NCBI GenBank assembly: GCA_947488305.1
Contig: CANKZM010000006.1
Location: forward strand, 1-64,000
Direction of reading: 5' to 3'
Length of the DNA stretch: 64,000 nucleotides
DNA from: an uncultured Roseobacter sp.
Lineage (GTDB): Bacteria; Pseudomonadota; Alphaproteobacteria; Rhodobacterales; Rhodobacteraceae
Shown here: positions 1-7,260 of the stretch, piece after piece
Position numbering within the stretch: position 1 is the first letter of the stretch
Layout: each line of letters opens with the position of its first letter
The notes under the pieces: generated by a model
Seen by the model: only the letters and a program-made list of their open reading frames with translations
Told to the model about the DNA's origin: nothing
Databases searched by the model: none
Program-made: the position numbers and the translations under genes

Positions 1-1264
1 CATCAGGCCCTAAACATGCGCCCGCCCGTACCAGAAACCTTGCTGAAAAGTGGCCCATAGAAATGGGGCTGGACACGGCACCCTCAAGATGTACGATGAC
101 GTGACTTTGCTTCTGGTGACCGATACTTCTTGTCAAGGGAATGGTAATCAGCTCTCCTTGCGACATCCCGTTGCTCGCGATTTGAAGACCACCCCGAATA
201 ATTCGCAAGCCTTTTCGAAGCTTTGCTTTCTTATCGTTGAGTTGATCCCATACTTCATTCGAGTAAACAAAGTAGCCGTACGCAGTCAGGTTATGATCTT
301 TTGCGAGTTGAATTTCGGTCGGTGTCAGTTTGGATAGTTTCAGAGCTTCTTCACAAGAGTAAGTATCCCAAATCCCGTTTGACTTCCTATACTTATCTAT
401 TGCTTTTGATGGGTCTTTGCCCTTGTTGATAGCTTCCTGTTGAACTGCCACGATACTTCTAAGTCGTTGGCTTGCCTTAATTTCTTCGTGCGGATATTTG
501 TATTTTGGAGGTAGACCGGATGCCTCCGACTGCTTGCCATTTTCGTCATAGACTATCAGATTGAAGGCAATTCCCGCCGATGAACAGTTCGGTAGATTAA
601 TGTATCCTAGTGGCGTCTTCACAAGCAGCAGGTAAAGCCACTGTTCAGCTGTTTTTGCTTTGTACCACCCAAGATCGCTAGGGCGTATGTGGTCGCCGGA
701 GAAGTAGATTTTGAAGCTTGTGCCTTGGTCTAGGTCTTCGAAATTCTGACTTACCGACTTAGCAGGCTCAATCATCGGACGGGGTACAGTACCCGCGTGA
801 TCTTCGATCCATTCTCGGCCTCGCCGCATAGAGCCCTGATACGCGAAGAAATCGTTCTTAGTTCGAATTGTAAGTTCATTGAACCCATACGCAATATATG
901 TGACGCCAACCCCTTTGTTTCCTCGAGTATCTAAGCCGGACTTGAAGGATATGCTAGGTGCCAGGAACGCAGCGAATTCCGTCTCTTCAAAGCCACAACC
1001 GTTGTCGACAACCTCTATCGAGTTTTCCTTAAGATCGATTTTTATTTTTATTTTCGCCTTGTCCGACCCTTCCGTGCCAAATCGCTTCTCCACCGCATCC
1101 ATTGCATTCTGAATAAGCTCGGAAAATGGGTCATAGTTGCTAACGTATGACTTCAGGATGTTCTTGATTTCTCGTTTCTTGGCCGAGGCAAGAACGTTTG
1201 CGTCAATCGCGTCAGCGGCCTCTAAAGGATCCCAGGTTTTTTGTTCTTGTGCAGTAACCATCAT
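1..1264 (-). CDS. GHKL-family ATPase (Hsp90/MutL/MORC-like fold), 3' end outside window
   Basis: The frame is open from ATG 1264 through position 1, so at least 421 residues are encoded and the C-terminus lies outside the window. The N-terminal half has the GHKL ATP-binding motifs in order: an N box (ELIQNAMDA, about residues 49-57), G1 (DNGCGF, 87-92) and a glycine-rich lid (RGNKGVG, 114-120). Two ATG codons are adjacent (1264 and 1261); GGAG lies just upstream. GHKL ATPases clamp and remodel DNA or proteins, and stand-alone bacterial members (paraMORC-like) often lie in accessory or defence regions. The exact subfamily cannot be fixed without the C-terminal part. The fold is seen; a defence role is inference. 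Confidence 0.75.
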   Translation of the reverse strand, partial: MMVTAQEQKTWDPLEAADAIDANVLASAKKREIKNILKSYVSNYDPFSELIQNAMDAVEKRFGTEGSDKAKIKIKIDLKENSIEVVDNGCGFEETEFAAFLAPSISFKSGLDTRGNKGVGVTYIAYGFNELTIRTKNDFFAYQGSMRRGREWIEDHAGTVPRPMIEPAKSVSQNFEDLDQGTSFKIYFSGDHIRPSDLGWYKAKTAEQWLYLLLVKTPLGYINLPNCSSAGIAFNLIVYDENGKQSEASGLPPKYKYPHEEIKASQRLRSIVAVQQEAINKGKDPSKAIDKYRKSNGIWDTYSCEEALKLSKLTPTEIQLAKDHNLTAYGYFVYSNEVWDQLNDKKAKLRKGLRIIRGGLQIASNGMSQGELITIPLTRSIGHQKQSHVIVHLEGAVSSPISMGHFSARFLVRAGACLGPD

Positions 1265-1580
1265 GCTCTCCGTACTCGACAGCCCAGATATCGCAGTTTT
1301 TTAGGCATGTGCGCCACCCCTATTCAATTAATTAGGTAGCTGGCGCGCTTAGTTTCGCAGTTTAGATGTTGGTCGCGCCGCTCGACATAGCACTATCATC
1401 GGAAGCTTGTGCGGTATCAGCGCAAATTGGGTGGGCTATTCGGTGGTCAATCTTGTATTGTAATGACGTAAATAATTGATTTAGAAAATAATTTTTGATT
1501 GTTTGGCTCCGTGTGGGTGAACCGAAACTCAAATCTGCTCTGACTTGGCGGGAATGCAGTTCAAATGTCTGCTGGGCATC
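1265..1580. other. Intergenic gap between divergent genes, AT-rich
   Basis: This stretch separates the divergent GHKL gene and the HTH/coiled-coil gene and should hold both promoters. It is AT-rich, especially at 1465-1500. No convincing ORF, RNA gene or strong hairpin was seen. Confidence 0.5.
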
Positions 1581-2417
1581 ATGGTAGAATTTCCAGATAT
1601 GCAGAATGATTTTATCCCCAACGTGCGCGAACCGGGTTCCCGCCACCCCGAACCGGTGCGCACTGGTGCAGACCTGTTCGAGCAGGAATGGTTGAGCGTT
1701 GAACAGGCGGTTGTCTATTGCGCCGAACTTGGTTTGACGCGTACGCCTAAGACGATCCGCAAATGGGCCGAACGGTCATCTGGTTTGCCGGATGGAGATG
1801 TTGTAGCCCGCAAGGAAGACACACCTTGGGGGTATCGTTGGCAGATGGAGAAGGGATCTCTCACCCGAAAAGTCGAAGAGGAAATCGAATTGCGTGGCGC
1901 GAACCCTTCTGAACCAGTTCACACCAGTTCGACCACTCAAGCACAGCCCGAGCCCGAGAAAACCAACGCCCCAAACATCGAACGGCAATCGAACCAAGTC
2001 GAACCCGTTTGCACCAGTGCGGAGGTGTTCGAGCCCGCTGCCGCCCAATCGGCCGAGGAAATTCTACCCGAACCCGGTGCGTACCGGTTCGAACAGGTGC
2101 AGACCCGTTCGGAGATCGAAACGTTGCTCGACGAAGTGCGGGCGCGCATGACCGACAAGGATCGCGAAATTACATTTCTACGTGATCAGCTTGCCGACGC
2201 TCAAGCGGAGATCGGCAGGCGCGCGGCGTCAACGGACGAAGCGCTCAAGACCATCGACCGCGTCGTGCGCAGTTTCGAGATGCAGGCCGAGGCCAATAAA
2301 GCACTCGCCCTGCGCGGCGGGGAACAGACCGAGTATCGCGATGCGACCCAGCCGATCCGCTTCACCCCCGACAGTGTAGAAAACCAAAACCGACATCAGG
2401 ACATCCGTAGGGTATAA
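1581..2417 (+). CDS. HTH and coiled-coil protein, probable replication/partition-associated DNA-binding protein
   Basis: The protein has about 278 residues. Residues 37-68 (LSVEQAVVYCAELGL...KTIRKWAERS) look like a MerR/excisionase-type helix-turn-helix. The middle (110-175) is a low-complexity linker with the repeated words EPVRT, EPVHTSS, EPVCTSA and EQVQT, encoded by palindromic DNA repeats. Residues 176-247 are predicted to form a coiled coil. The start is uncertain: TTG 1545, ATG 1554, ATG 1581 and ATG 1599 are in frame and none has a good ribosome-binding site. It ends 7 bases before the HTH_36-type gene, which suggests a two-gene unit like those of plasmid-derived replicons. DNA binding is a fair inference; replication or partition is a guess from context. 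Confidence 0.55.
   Translation: MVEFPDMQNDFIPNVREPGSRHPEPVRTGADLFEQEWLSVEQAVVYCAELGLTRTPKTIRKWAERSSGLPDGDVVARKEDTPWGYRWQMEKGSLTRKVEEEIELRGANPSEPVHTSSTTQAQPEPEKTNAPNIERQSNQVEPVCTSAEVFEPAAAQSAEEILPEPGAYRFEQVQTRSEIETLLDEVRARMTDKDREITFLRDQLADAQAEIGRRAASTDEALKTIDRVVRSFEMQAEANKALALRGGEQTEYRDATQPIRFTPDSVENQNRHQDIRRV
1650..2112. repeat. Five degenerate copies of a 20-bp palindrome (iteron-like)
   Basis: Copies start near 1650, 1911, 2001, 2070 and 2091, each about 21 bp. The consensus GAACCGGTGCGCACCGGTTC is a perfect palindrome. Copies 4 and 5 abut. All lie inside the HTH/coiled-coil gene and encode its EPVxT-type linker repeats. Palindromic repeats inside or beside a replication-like gene fit initiator or partition-protein binding sites, but a purely protein-level repeat cannot be excluded. 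Confidence 0.6.
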
Positions 2418-2418
2418 T
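2390..2418 (+). promoter_or_regulatory. Sigma-70-type promoter giving a probably leaderless mRNA
   Basis: A perfect -10 box TATAAT (2413-2418) lies 17 bp after CCGACA (2390-2395, four of six matches to TTGACA). The expected transcription start, about 7 bases past the -10 box, falls on the ATG at 2425, and no Shine-Dalgarno sequence precedes that ATG. The HTH_36 protein is therefore probably translated from a leaderless transcript, independently of the upstream gene. Confidence 0.5.
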
Positions 2419-2424
2419 CCAGAG

Positions 2425-2799
2425 ATGGAAATCAAATCCCTCAGCGACGCGATCCAGGAGAAGAACATCATCATCCGTGGTGGTGATGTGTTCACAGAAG
2501 GCGGCTTCACTCAGGTGCCGAATGCGATCCTACGCGCGACGGAAATTTCGCAAGGATCGAAGCTGGTTTACGCAATGCTTTTGTCTTACGCGTGGCACAA
2601 CAATTCTTGCTTCCCCGGCCAAGATCGCCTGGCCGATGACCTCTCGATTTCGCGTCGAAGCGTGAACACGCACATCAAGGAATTGGAAGCGAAGCGGTTC
2701 ATCAAAGTGACCCGTAAAGGTCTCGGCAAGCCAAACCTCTACGAGTTGTTCTTGGTGGCAACGAAGGCACCGGCAAACAAAAGGCGCATATCCAGATGA
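2425..2799 (+). CDS. HTH_36-type winged-helix protein, replication-initiator-like
   Basis: This 124-residue protein contains the pattern of HTH_36 domains (FTQVPNAILR, then CFPGQDRLADDLSISRRSVNTHIKELEAKRFIKVTRKG), found in plasmid and phage replication proteins and in accessory-element regulators. The helix-turn-helix lies at about residues 66-95. It follows the HTH/coiled-coil gene directly and has its own TATAAT promoter at the start codon. It is shorter than full replication initiators and no catalytic domain is visible, so it could be a regulator or an origin-binding subunit. The fold is well supported; the replication role is inferred from the neighbouring palindromes. Confidence 0.65.
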   Translation: MEIKSLSDAIQEKNIIIRGGDVFTEGGFTQVPNAILRATEISQGSKLVYAMLLSYAWHNNSCFPGQDRLADDLSISRRSVNTHIKELEAKRFIKVTRKGLGKPNLYELFLVATKAPANKRRISR

Positions 2800-3120
2800 G
2801 CAAAACTTGCACTTTTGGATGTGCAAAAACGTGTCGTCCGCGTGAGCAATATTTTCTCACTAAGAATACCCAATGAATAATACCCACAGAAAAATACTAA
2901 GAAGAAGGGATTTTAAAACCTTTTCAAAGGCTAAGGGACACCTCCGCCGAACGACATATCTAGTCTAGCCACTTGTGATCCACCAACCCGCCATAGGTTC
3001 AACTAAGAAGTTGTCTTGACACAGGGGCAAAGACATTGCCCGCCGGTAACGTGATTAGTCTCGCGAGTATCTGACAAATCAGCATTTCTATGTTAGATTT
3101 TATATACTTAAAAAATTTGT
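2800..3120. other. Intergenic region with small hairpins, possible origin or promoter region
   Basis: Two short inverted repeats are visible: TTGCAC (2807-2812) with GTGCAA (2821-2826), and GTGAG (2842-2846) with CTCAC (2856-2860). An AT-rich stretch (2870-2935) follows, and a CTGACA / TTAGAT promoter-like pair (3071-3076, 3093-3098) lies before the antitoxin gene. No gene was seen. The combination is compatible with a small replication origin, but this is only suggestive. Confidence 0.35.
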
Positions 3121-3369
3121 ATGGATACCGTATTCGCCCAAGCTGTCACCAAGATCATCGAACTGCCCCAAGATACTCAAAGGGTGATCGGAGAGGCTTT
3201 GCTTGATGGGGCAGCACACCCAGACCTGCCGGTTATTGAGTTCACCGCAGAAGAGAACGCAATGATCGATGAAGCGCTTGAGGAAATCGAACGCGGGGAT
3301 GTGATCGGCCAAGTGGAGATGAAGCAGCGCTTCGCGGAGTTGCGTGCGAAATCGTATGAGACAATTTGA
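3121..3369 (+). CDS. Antitoxin of a ParE-type toxin-antitoxin pair
   Basis: This acidic 82-residue protein (IIELPQDTQRVIGEALLDG near the N-terminus, a Glu/Asp-rich middle such as ALEEIERGD) has the size and charge of type II antitoxins that neutralise ParE/RelE toxins. Its 3' end overlaps the toxin start by 14 bases, the usual translational coupling in such operons. No Shine-Dalgarno sequence precedes ATG 3121. The partner identifies the function better than the antitoxin sequence itself, which is not clearly ParD-type. Confidence 0.65.
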   Translation: MDTVFAQAVTKIIELPQDTQRVIGEALLDGAAHPDLPVIEFTAEENAMIDEALEEIERGDVIGQVEMKQRFAELRAKSYETI

Positions 3370-3643
3370 GTTTGCGCCTTCTGCCAACATCGACCTCGCG
3401 GAAATCCATGAGAGGATTTCTGAACAAGACGCGGTCACCGCTTCATTGGTAGCTGGCCGAATTGAAGAAACGGTAGAGAGCTTGTGCGTGTTTCCCGAAA
3501 TGGGCAAGCAGACCAAGCGGAAAGGGATATGGGTGTTTGGTGGTACAGCCAGGAACCCGTTTCGTGTAACATACCGGTTCAACAATGACACGGTGACTGT
3601 GCTGCGGATTTTCCGCGCCAGTAGGAACGACATCCAATTTTAG
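3356..3643 (+). CDS. ParE/RelE-superfamily toxin
   Basis: The 95-residue basic protein has the plasmid-stabilisation (ParE/RelE) fold pattern: an N-terminal FEFAPSANIDLAEIHERI helix region, FPEMGK in the middle, then RNPFRVTYRFNNDTVTVLRIFRASRND at the C-terminus with the conserved basic strand. I chose ATG 3356, which overlaps the antitoxin stop, over the upstream ATG 3344, because the family usually begins directly with the first strand. ParE toxins poison DNA gyrase and RelE toxins cleave mRNA; the sequence fits ParE better. The pair probably stabilises a mobile element left of tRNA-Arg. Confidence 0.8.
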   Translation: MRQFEFAPSANIDLAEIHERISEQDAVTASLVAGRIEETVESLCVFPEMGKQTKRKGIWVFGGTARNPFRVTYRFNNDTVTVLRIFRASRNDIQF

Positions 3644-3704
3644 GATTGTCCGTGCCAAGCTGGCTACGCTAGGTAGGGGTATGAAGTCAGATACACCCAG
3701 CCAG

Positions 3705-3772
3705 TTTTGTCTCTTTTGTCTCACCGTGCCTCATAGTATCTCGGTAAAAGCGGAGACAAAACGGAGACAAAA
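3705..3772. repeat. Inverted pair of TTTTGTCTC double repeats
   Basis: TTTTGTCTC occurs twice in tandem at 3705-3722. Its complement GAGACAAAA occurs twice at 3753-3772, with two extra bases between the copies. RNA from here could fold into a long stem. It sits between the toxin gene and tRNA-Arg, so a terminator or a protein-binding site is possible. Confidence 0.45.
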
Positions 3773-3811
3773 AATCAAGCTTGATTGCGTAAGTGTTTGG
3801 AATTAAAGCGC

Positions 3812-3888
3812 GGCCCCGTGGCTCAACTGGATAGAGCAGCCCCCTCCTAAGGGGCAGGTTGCAGGTTCGAATCCTGCCGGGGTCGCCA
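3812..3888 (+). tRNA. tRNA-Arg (anticodon CCU)
   Basis: All arms fold: acceptor GGCCCCG (3812-3818) with CGGGGTC (3878-3884), including one G-U pair; a D arm with GCTC/GAGC; anticodon stem GCCCC/GGGGC around loop CTCCTAA, giving anticodon CCT; and T arm GCAGG TTCGAAT CCTGC. The CCA end is encoded (3886-3888). The last 16 bases recur at 38215-38230, so this gene is the integration target of the island and its 3' end is regenerated by the integrated copy. Confidence 0.96.
3873..3888 (+). repeat. attL (16-bp direct repeat in tRNA-Arg 3' end)
   Basis: CCTGCCGGGGTCGCCA covers the T-arm 3' strand, the acceptor 3' strand, the discriminator base and CCA. The identical 16 bases occur at 38215-38230. 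The flanking bases differ on both sides, so the identity block is exactly 16 bp. Confidence 0.8.
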
Positions 3889-3968
3889 GCCATCCTGATT
3901 TCATTCAGAAAAATGGCTACACTCCAGAGGTGTGTAAGAAGGTGTGTAAATGGTGCTCTTTGTTCCAG

Positions 3969-4403
3969 TCATTCGACGCGCTCGATCTTGACTTGAGAGC
4001 GTGCTTGTCGGGCTGCAGCGAGCTTCGCCCTAATCACGTCGTGCCTTGCATCAGTCTCATCAGACCTATGGAGCGGATAACTGCTTGTGATGAGAAGGAA
4101 GTCACCGTTTGCCAACCTGATGGACCTAGTTTCAGTCTGATGCCTGCGGCGCTTAAAGGTTATCAGCGAACGGTCCACACCTTCTTCAGTCATCCGCCAA
4201 TTCCAAGTTAACATTGTATGAAGGATGAGTTTATCCAGTCGCCCGGTTCTGTAGTTGGTGAACTTTATCCCGAGAATGTTGTACAATTTACGTAGTGAAA
4301 CTGTTTCGAATTCTTTGATCGGTTCCAGATACTCAACTAATGCCTCTTCAACAGCTTCGATCACCTTTTGATCGATGGGGAGATCGTTATCGACAAGTTC
4401 CAT
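3969..4403 (-). CDS. Unknown 144-residue protein downstream of integrase
   Basis: I do not recognise the family. The protein is acidic at the N-terminus (ELVDNDLPIDQKVIEAVEEALVEYL) and basic in the middle (ITFKRRRHQTETRSIRL), with no signal peptide or membrane span. Its start codon overlaps the integrase stop (TAATG), so the two are translated together. It is the last gene before attL. An accessory role in recombination or element control is possible from position only. Confidence 0.6.
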   Translation of the reverse strand: MELVDNDLPIDQKVIEAVEEALVEYLEPIKEFETVSLRKLYNILGIKFTNYRTGRLDKLILHTMLTWNWRMTEEGVDRSLITFKRRRHQTETRSIRLANGDFLLITSSYPLHRSDETDARHDVIRAKLAAARQARSQVKIERVE

Positions 4404-5530
4404 TAGGATTCATCTTCCAGTTCTTGTTCGGCAGGCACGGACAGCCGCGCGAGCGTAGCCTTCGCCGACGCCTTTGCGGATAGTTTCCGTCGATCAGCCG
4501 CTTCCGTGTAAACCTTTGTGACTTTTGGAGATGAATGGCCGAGAGCGGCCATGATCTCGTATGGCGTCGCCTCGTTCTCAGCCATATTGATACCGACCGA
4601 CTTGCGGATACCATGTGTCGTCACCGATGACCTGACACCAGAGGCATCTCTCCACTCAGCCAGCTTGTTACCGAACCCAGCGGCAGTGAATGGATGACCA
4701 AAGCTTGTAACAAGGAATGTTTCCTCGCCCGTTGGTGTCGCTTCGATTGCCTCCATGAGATCGACAGAGATCGGGGTGGTGACAGGTATCGCGCTCTTGT
4801 GTACCGTTTTTTGGGGGACAAACCGGAGGCAGTGCTGACCGTCGATGACAACGATATTTTTCGGCCCAAGTTTTACTAGATCGGCTCGTCTGGGTGCGAT
4901 TTCCAAGAGCAGCATCATAGCCAGGTGAGCCGTCGACCCGAGCCTATGGCACTTGAAATACTTGCTTATGTCATCCGGTTCCCACGGCTCGAACCCTTCA
5001 GTCACGACCTTTCGTTTTTCGATCTCCGCTGCGGGATTGGGCTTTAGGCCCCAGTGGGCCTTGGCGTACCTGAATAGATGCTTGATTGCTCGCAGGGCAT
5101 TGTTCCATGCGTTGTCAGTGGCGCTCCAGTCATCCAGAATACGCTCTATTTGATGCGGGTGGATCGAATCCAACGGAACAGGCCCGAAGTCTCGGATAAA
5201 CCGCTCCGTGAAGCGGCTGTAGTGCTGAACGGTGTAAGGTGAGAGAGCGTGACGTTTCTGCTCCTTGTCAACAAACCGGCGATAGTGTCGGCCTAGTTCT
5301 TGCACGGTATAGGGGGCCGCCGCGTTCCTTTGGCGCTCTATGGAAGCTTTTTCCAGATCGAGTTGTTGGTCCCCACCATCGACGAGCCATTGGTATCTGG
5401 CCTCAAAATCGGCCTGACCTGGGTGCCCTCCGATTGTAGTCCGCCGACCATCAGGGCGGCGATGAAACAGGTACCGTGTCTTCCCGTGACGAGTGGTCTC
5501 TTCAATCAGAAATTCGCGAATGCGGGGCAT
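4403..5530 (-). CDS. Tyrosine recombinase (island integrase)
   Basis: This 375-residue integrase should cut and rejoin attachment sites in tRNA-Arg. The C-terminal catalytic domain shows Arg in IAPRRADLV (about 214), a lysine near 242, HGIR (His306, Arg309), the GHSSPKVTKVY motif (His332) and Tyr341 as nucleophile. The N-terminal part includes a SAM-like core-binding domain (about 75-165). It lies 0.5 kb from attL and is transcribed towards it. The excisionase-like gene ends one base before its ATG, so xis and int form one operon with the downstream 144-residue gene. All catalytic residues are present. Confidence 0.92.
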   Translation of the reverse strand: MPRIREFLIEETTRHGKTRYLFHRRPDGRRTTIGGHPGQADFEARYQWLVDGGDQQLDLEKASIERQRNAAAPYTVQELGRHYRRFVDKEQKRHALSPYTVQHYSRFTERFIRDFGPVPLDSIHPHQIERILDDWSATDNAWNNALRAIKHLFRYAKAHWGLKPNPAAEIEKRKVVTEGFEPWEPDDISKYFKCHRLGSTAHLAMMLLLEIAPRRADLVKLGPKNIVVIDGQHCLRFVPQKTVHKSAIPVTTPISVDLMEAIEATPTGEETFLVTSFGHPFTAAGFGNKLAEWRDASGVRSSVTTHGIRKSVGINMAENEATPYEIMAALGHSSPKVTKVYTEAADRRKLSAKASAKATLARLSVPAEQELEDES

Positions 5531-5531
5531 G

Positions 5532-5882
5532 TCAGCAACTTCCCCGGTTCTTCACAAAGGAACGTGCCATCACGTCGTCAATGGACGGACCCTTCATTTT
5601 GGCTTCAAGTTTTTTCTCGAAGTATGCGTCGATGCATTCTCTAGACCAGCGTTTCAACCGAGGTGTAGGAGACACTGTTGGCGGTGGAAGCTGACCATCT
5701 TTGATCATGTTGCTTACAGTGGACGCCGACATGTCGAGGTACTCGGCAAGCGTGGACAGGTTCATCAGACCAGGCCAGCGCACTTTCGGCTGGTGTTCAG
5801 GACGTGATGCTGATTTCGGTTGGAATGAGTGATTGTGCAGAGAGATCTGCTTCTGGAATTCGATAGGGTTGGTAGTGATCAA
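5532..5882 (-). CDS. Excisionase/AlpA-like DNA-binding protein
   Basis: The protein has 116 residues. A helix-turn-helix of the AlpA/HTH_17 kind lies in the middle (LMNLSTLAEYLDMSASTVSNMIKDGQLPPPTVSPTPRLKRWSRECIDAYFEKK, about 39-92). Such proteins bend att DNA for excision or activate the integrase gene. The likely start is TTG 5882, because GGAGGTG lies just before it and no in-frame ATG is better placed. It ends one base upstream of the integrase ATG. The genomic position supports an Xis role; no direct proof is visible. Confidence 0.75.
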   Translation of the reverse strand: MITTNPIEFQKQISLHNHSFQPKSASRPEHQPKVRWPGLMNLSTLAEYLDMSASTVSNMIKDGQLPPPTVSPTPRLKRWSRECIDAYFEKKLEAKMKGPSIDDVMARSFVKNRGSC

Positions 5883-6195
5883 GACACACCTCCATGGTGG
5901 TCTCGACCGTGGAAGTACCCGTCTTCGAGAGCAGTTTCAGTTGACGCGGAAGCACCGCAATCCACAGGATATGTGAATTCCATCCGGAATTTCAAGTTTG
6001 GTCAGTACTAAGCCGTGATCATGTCACTTCTGGCACACGCCACCTTCGGAAGCAGCGAATAGATGACCGAACCCGTAGGCGATTACCGGAGGATGGGTAT
6101 TTTCTGACAAAAGTGATTTAAAACAATTTCTTAGTTCTATTTTGAGGTTCACGTGTCACACATAAAGACTCACACTACTTAACAGACGATCTGTG
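5883..6195. other. Intergenic region upstream of xis-int
   Basis: No gene was seen. The right half (6100-6190) is AT-rich. The xis-int promoter should lie here on the minus strand, together with the transcription end of the ImmA-like gene. No strong hairpin was recognised. Confidence 0.4.
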
Positions 6196-6765
6196 TCAGC
6201 TTCGACGACGCTTCATTTGATACGCGACGCCCGTCATCCGAGTCCGCCAAGTCAGCATCTCGGCACTGACCTGATAAAGTTCGCAAGCCACGTGCTGTGG
6301 TGTTCGCCTACTTTGGATTGCCATCAACGCAGGCCGTGGCAGTAGAAGAGTGCCAGCCAGCCAATCTGCTTCGTCCTCTTGGTCCTGGTTGAAGTTACCT
6401 GGGACCAGGGAGCCATCTTCCAGGATGCAAGCCTCAGCTAGTTCGTGACCCAGAATTATGTGTGAGAGTTCATGCATGATGACGTTGTTCCGACGACCCG
6501 AAGACGACACGGGTTTGAACAGCACCAGGTTGGACGTTCCAACCCGCATCGTAAGTGCAGACCATGAGTCGTCCCGTTCATCGTTGAGCACTGCAACATC
6601 GTTTGCGCTTAGCTGTGTGATGTCATCCGTGGACCATACGGTTACACCAAGATGCTGTGCCAACACCTCCGCTGACAACGGAGCGGTATTGTTCAGACCA
6701 AGCTGTTTGCGGTATTCTACCGCTCGTCGTTCACACTGTGATTTGAAGCCGTGACGGAATGCCAA
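6196..6765 (-). CDS. ImmA/IrrE-family zinc metallopeptidase
   Basis: This 189-residue protein has the ImmA/IrrE (COG2856) signature: HELSH zinc site (His98, Glu99, His102), the downstream acidic partner in QEDEADWLAGTLLLPR (Glu132), and a C-terminal helix-turn-helix-like tail. Family members cleave a partner XRE repressor when induced, as in ICEBs1 ImmA/ImmR and CapP/CapH of defence islands. Translation starts at TTG 6765, directly after the XRE stop (TAATTG), which indicates obligate coupling to the XRE gene. The pair is divergent from the TIR operon. The target and trigger are inferred. Confidence 0.85.
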   Translation of the reverse strand: MAFRHGFKSQCERRAVEYRKQLGLNNTAPLSAEVLAQHLGVTVWSTDDITQLSANDVAVLNDERDDSWSALTMRVGTSNLVLFKPVSSSGRRNNVIMHELSHIILGHELAEACILEDGSLVPGNFNQDQEDEADWLAGTLLLPRPALMAIQSRRTPQHVACELYQVSAEMLTWRTRMTGVAYQMKRRRS

Positions 6766-7080
6766 TTAGTGCCCTCTGGCATCGACTTTGATGAACTGCT
6801 CCGATGCCTTCTCAATGAGATTGGCTAGTGATCTGGCAGTCTGCGGTGGCACCGCCTTCTTGTTCTTAAATGCGATCTGGAGATTCGCTACACCAGTGAA
6901 TTTCGCGGTATCCTCACCGATCCACTGGCATATTTTTTCTAGCGTTCCCACGTCTGGCACATGGCCGTTTTCGATTCTTGATAGTGTTGAAGGGCTGATT
7001 CCGATTTCTTTTGCGGCGGCCCTCACCCCCATATTTCCTCTATGTTTGGCGAGTATCCCGCCAAGTTCCCCGATATCCAT
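6766..7080 (-). CDS. XRE-family repressor paired with ImmA-like protease
   Basis: The protein has 104 residues. A Cro/CI-type helix-turn-helix covers about residues 6-55 (VRAAAKEIGISPSTLSRIENG). The C-terminal half is helical and lysine-rich, without a recognised domain. ATG 7080 was chosen because GGGAGG lies 4 bases upstream; the TTG at 7092 is poorer. It probably represses the divergent TIR operon and itself through the two 20-bp sites at 7113-7172, and is probably cleaved by the co-translated metallopeptidase. This is the arrangement of CapH/CapP controlling CBASS loci; here no cyclase is present. Confidence 0.85.
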   Translation of the reverse strand: MDIGELGGILAKHRGNMGVRAAAKEIGISPSTLSRIENGHVPDVGTLEKICQWIGEDTAKFTGVANLQIAFKNKKAVPPQTARSLANLIEKASEQFIKVDARGH

Positions 7081-7260
7081 GCAGCCTCCCAAGTGTCTCT
7101 CAGGTTGGTATTAGTGTTTCACACGCTGGACAGGTGTTGGGTGATTTGCTAGTGTCCAACCTGTGAAACACTTCAAGCACTTCCTTTTGAGTGAGTCAAC
7201 GTCGGTAGAATATTGGATAGGTGCTCGGCATCGATCTGCGCAGAAGCGAAAGAGGATGCT
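7081..7260. promoter_or_regulatory. Divergent promoter with two inverted 20-bp operator-like sites
   Basis: Site A (7113-7132) reads AGTGTTTCACACGCTGGACA on the plus strand. Site B (7153-7172) reads AGTGTTTCACAGGTTGGACA on the minus strand. They match in 17 of 20 positions, face each other and are centred about 40 bp apart, close to four helical turns. They lie between the XRE start and the TIR operon start, so they are good XRE operator candidates. A weak TTGAGT (7187-7192) could be the TIR-operon -35 box. The first TIR gene has AGAGG 5 bases before its ATG. Confidence 0.6.

Noticed and set aside
1650-2112. CRISPR array
   Set aside because: The repeats are degenerate palindromes with uneven spacing inside a coding frame, without regular spacers or cas genes.
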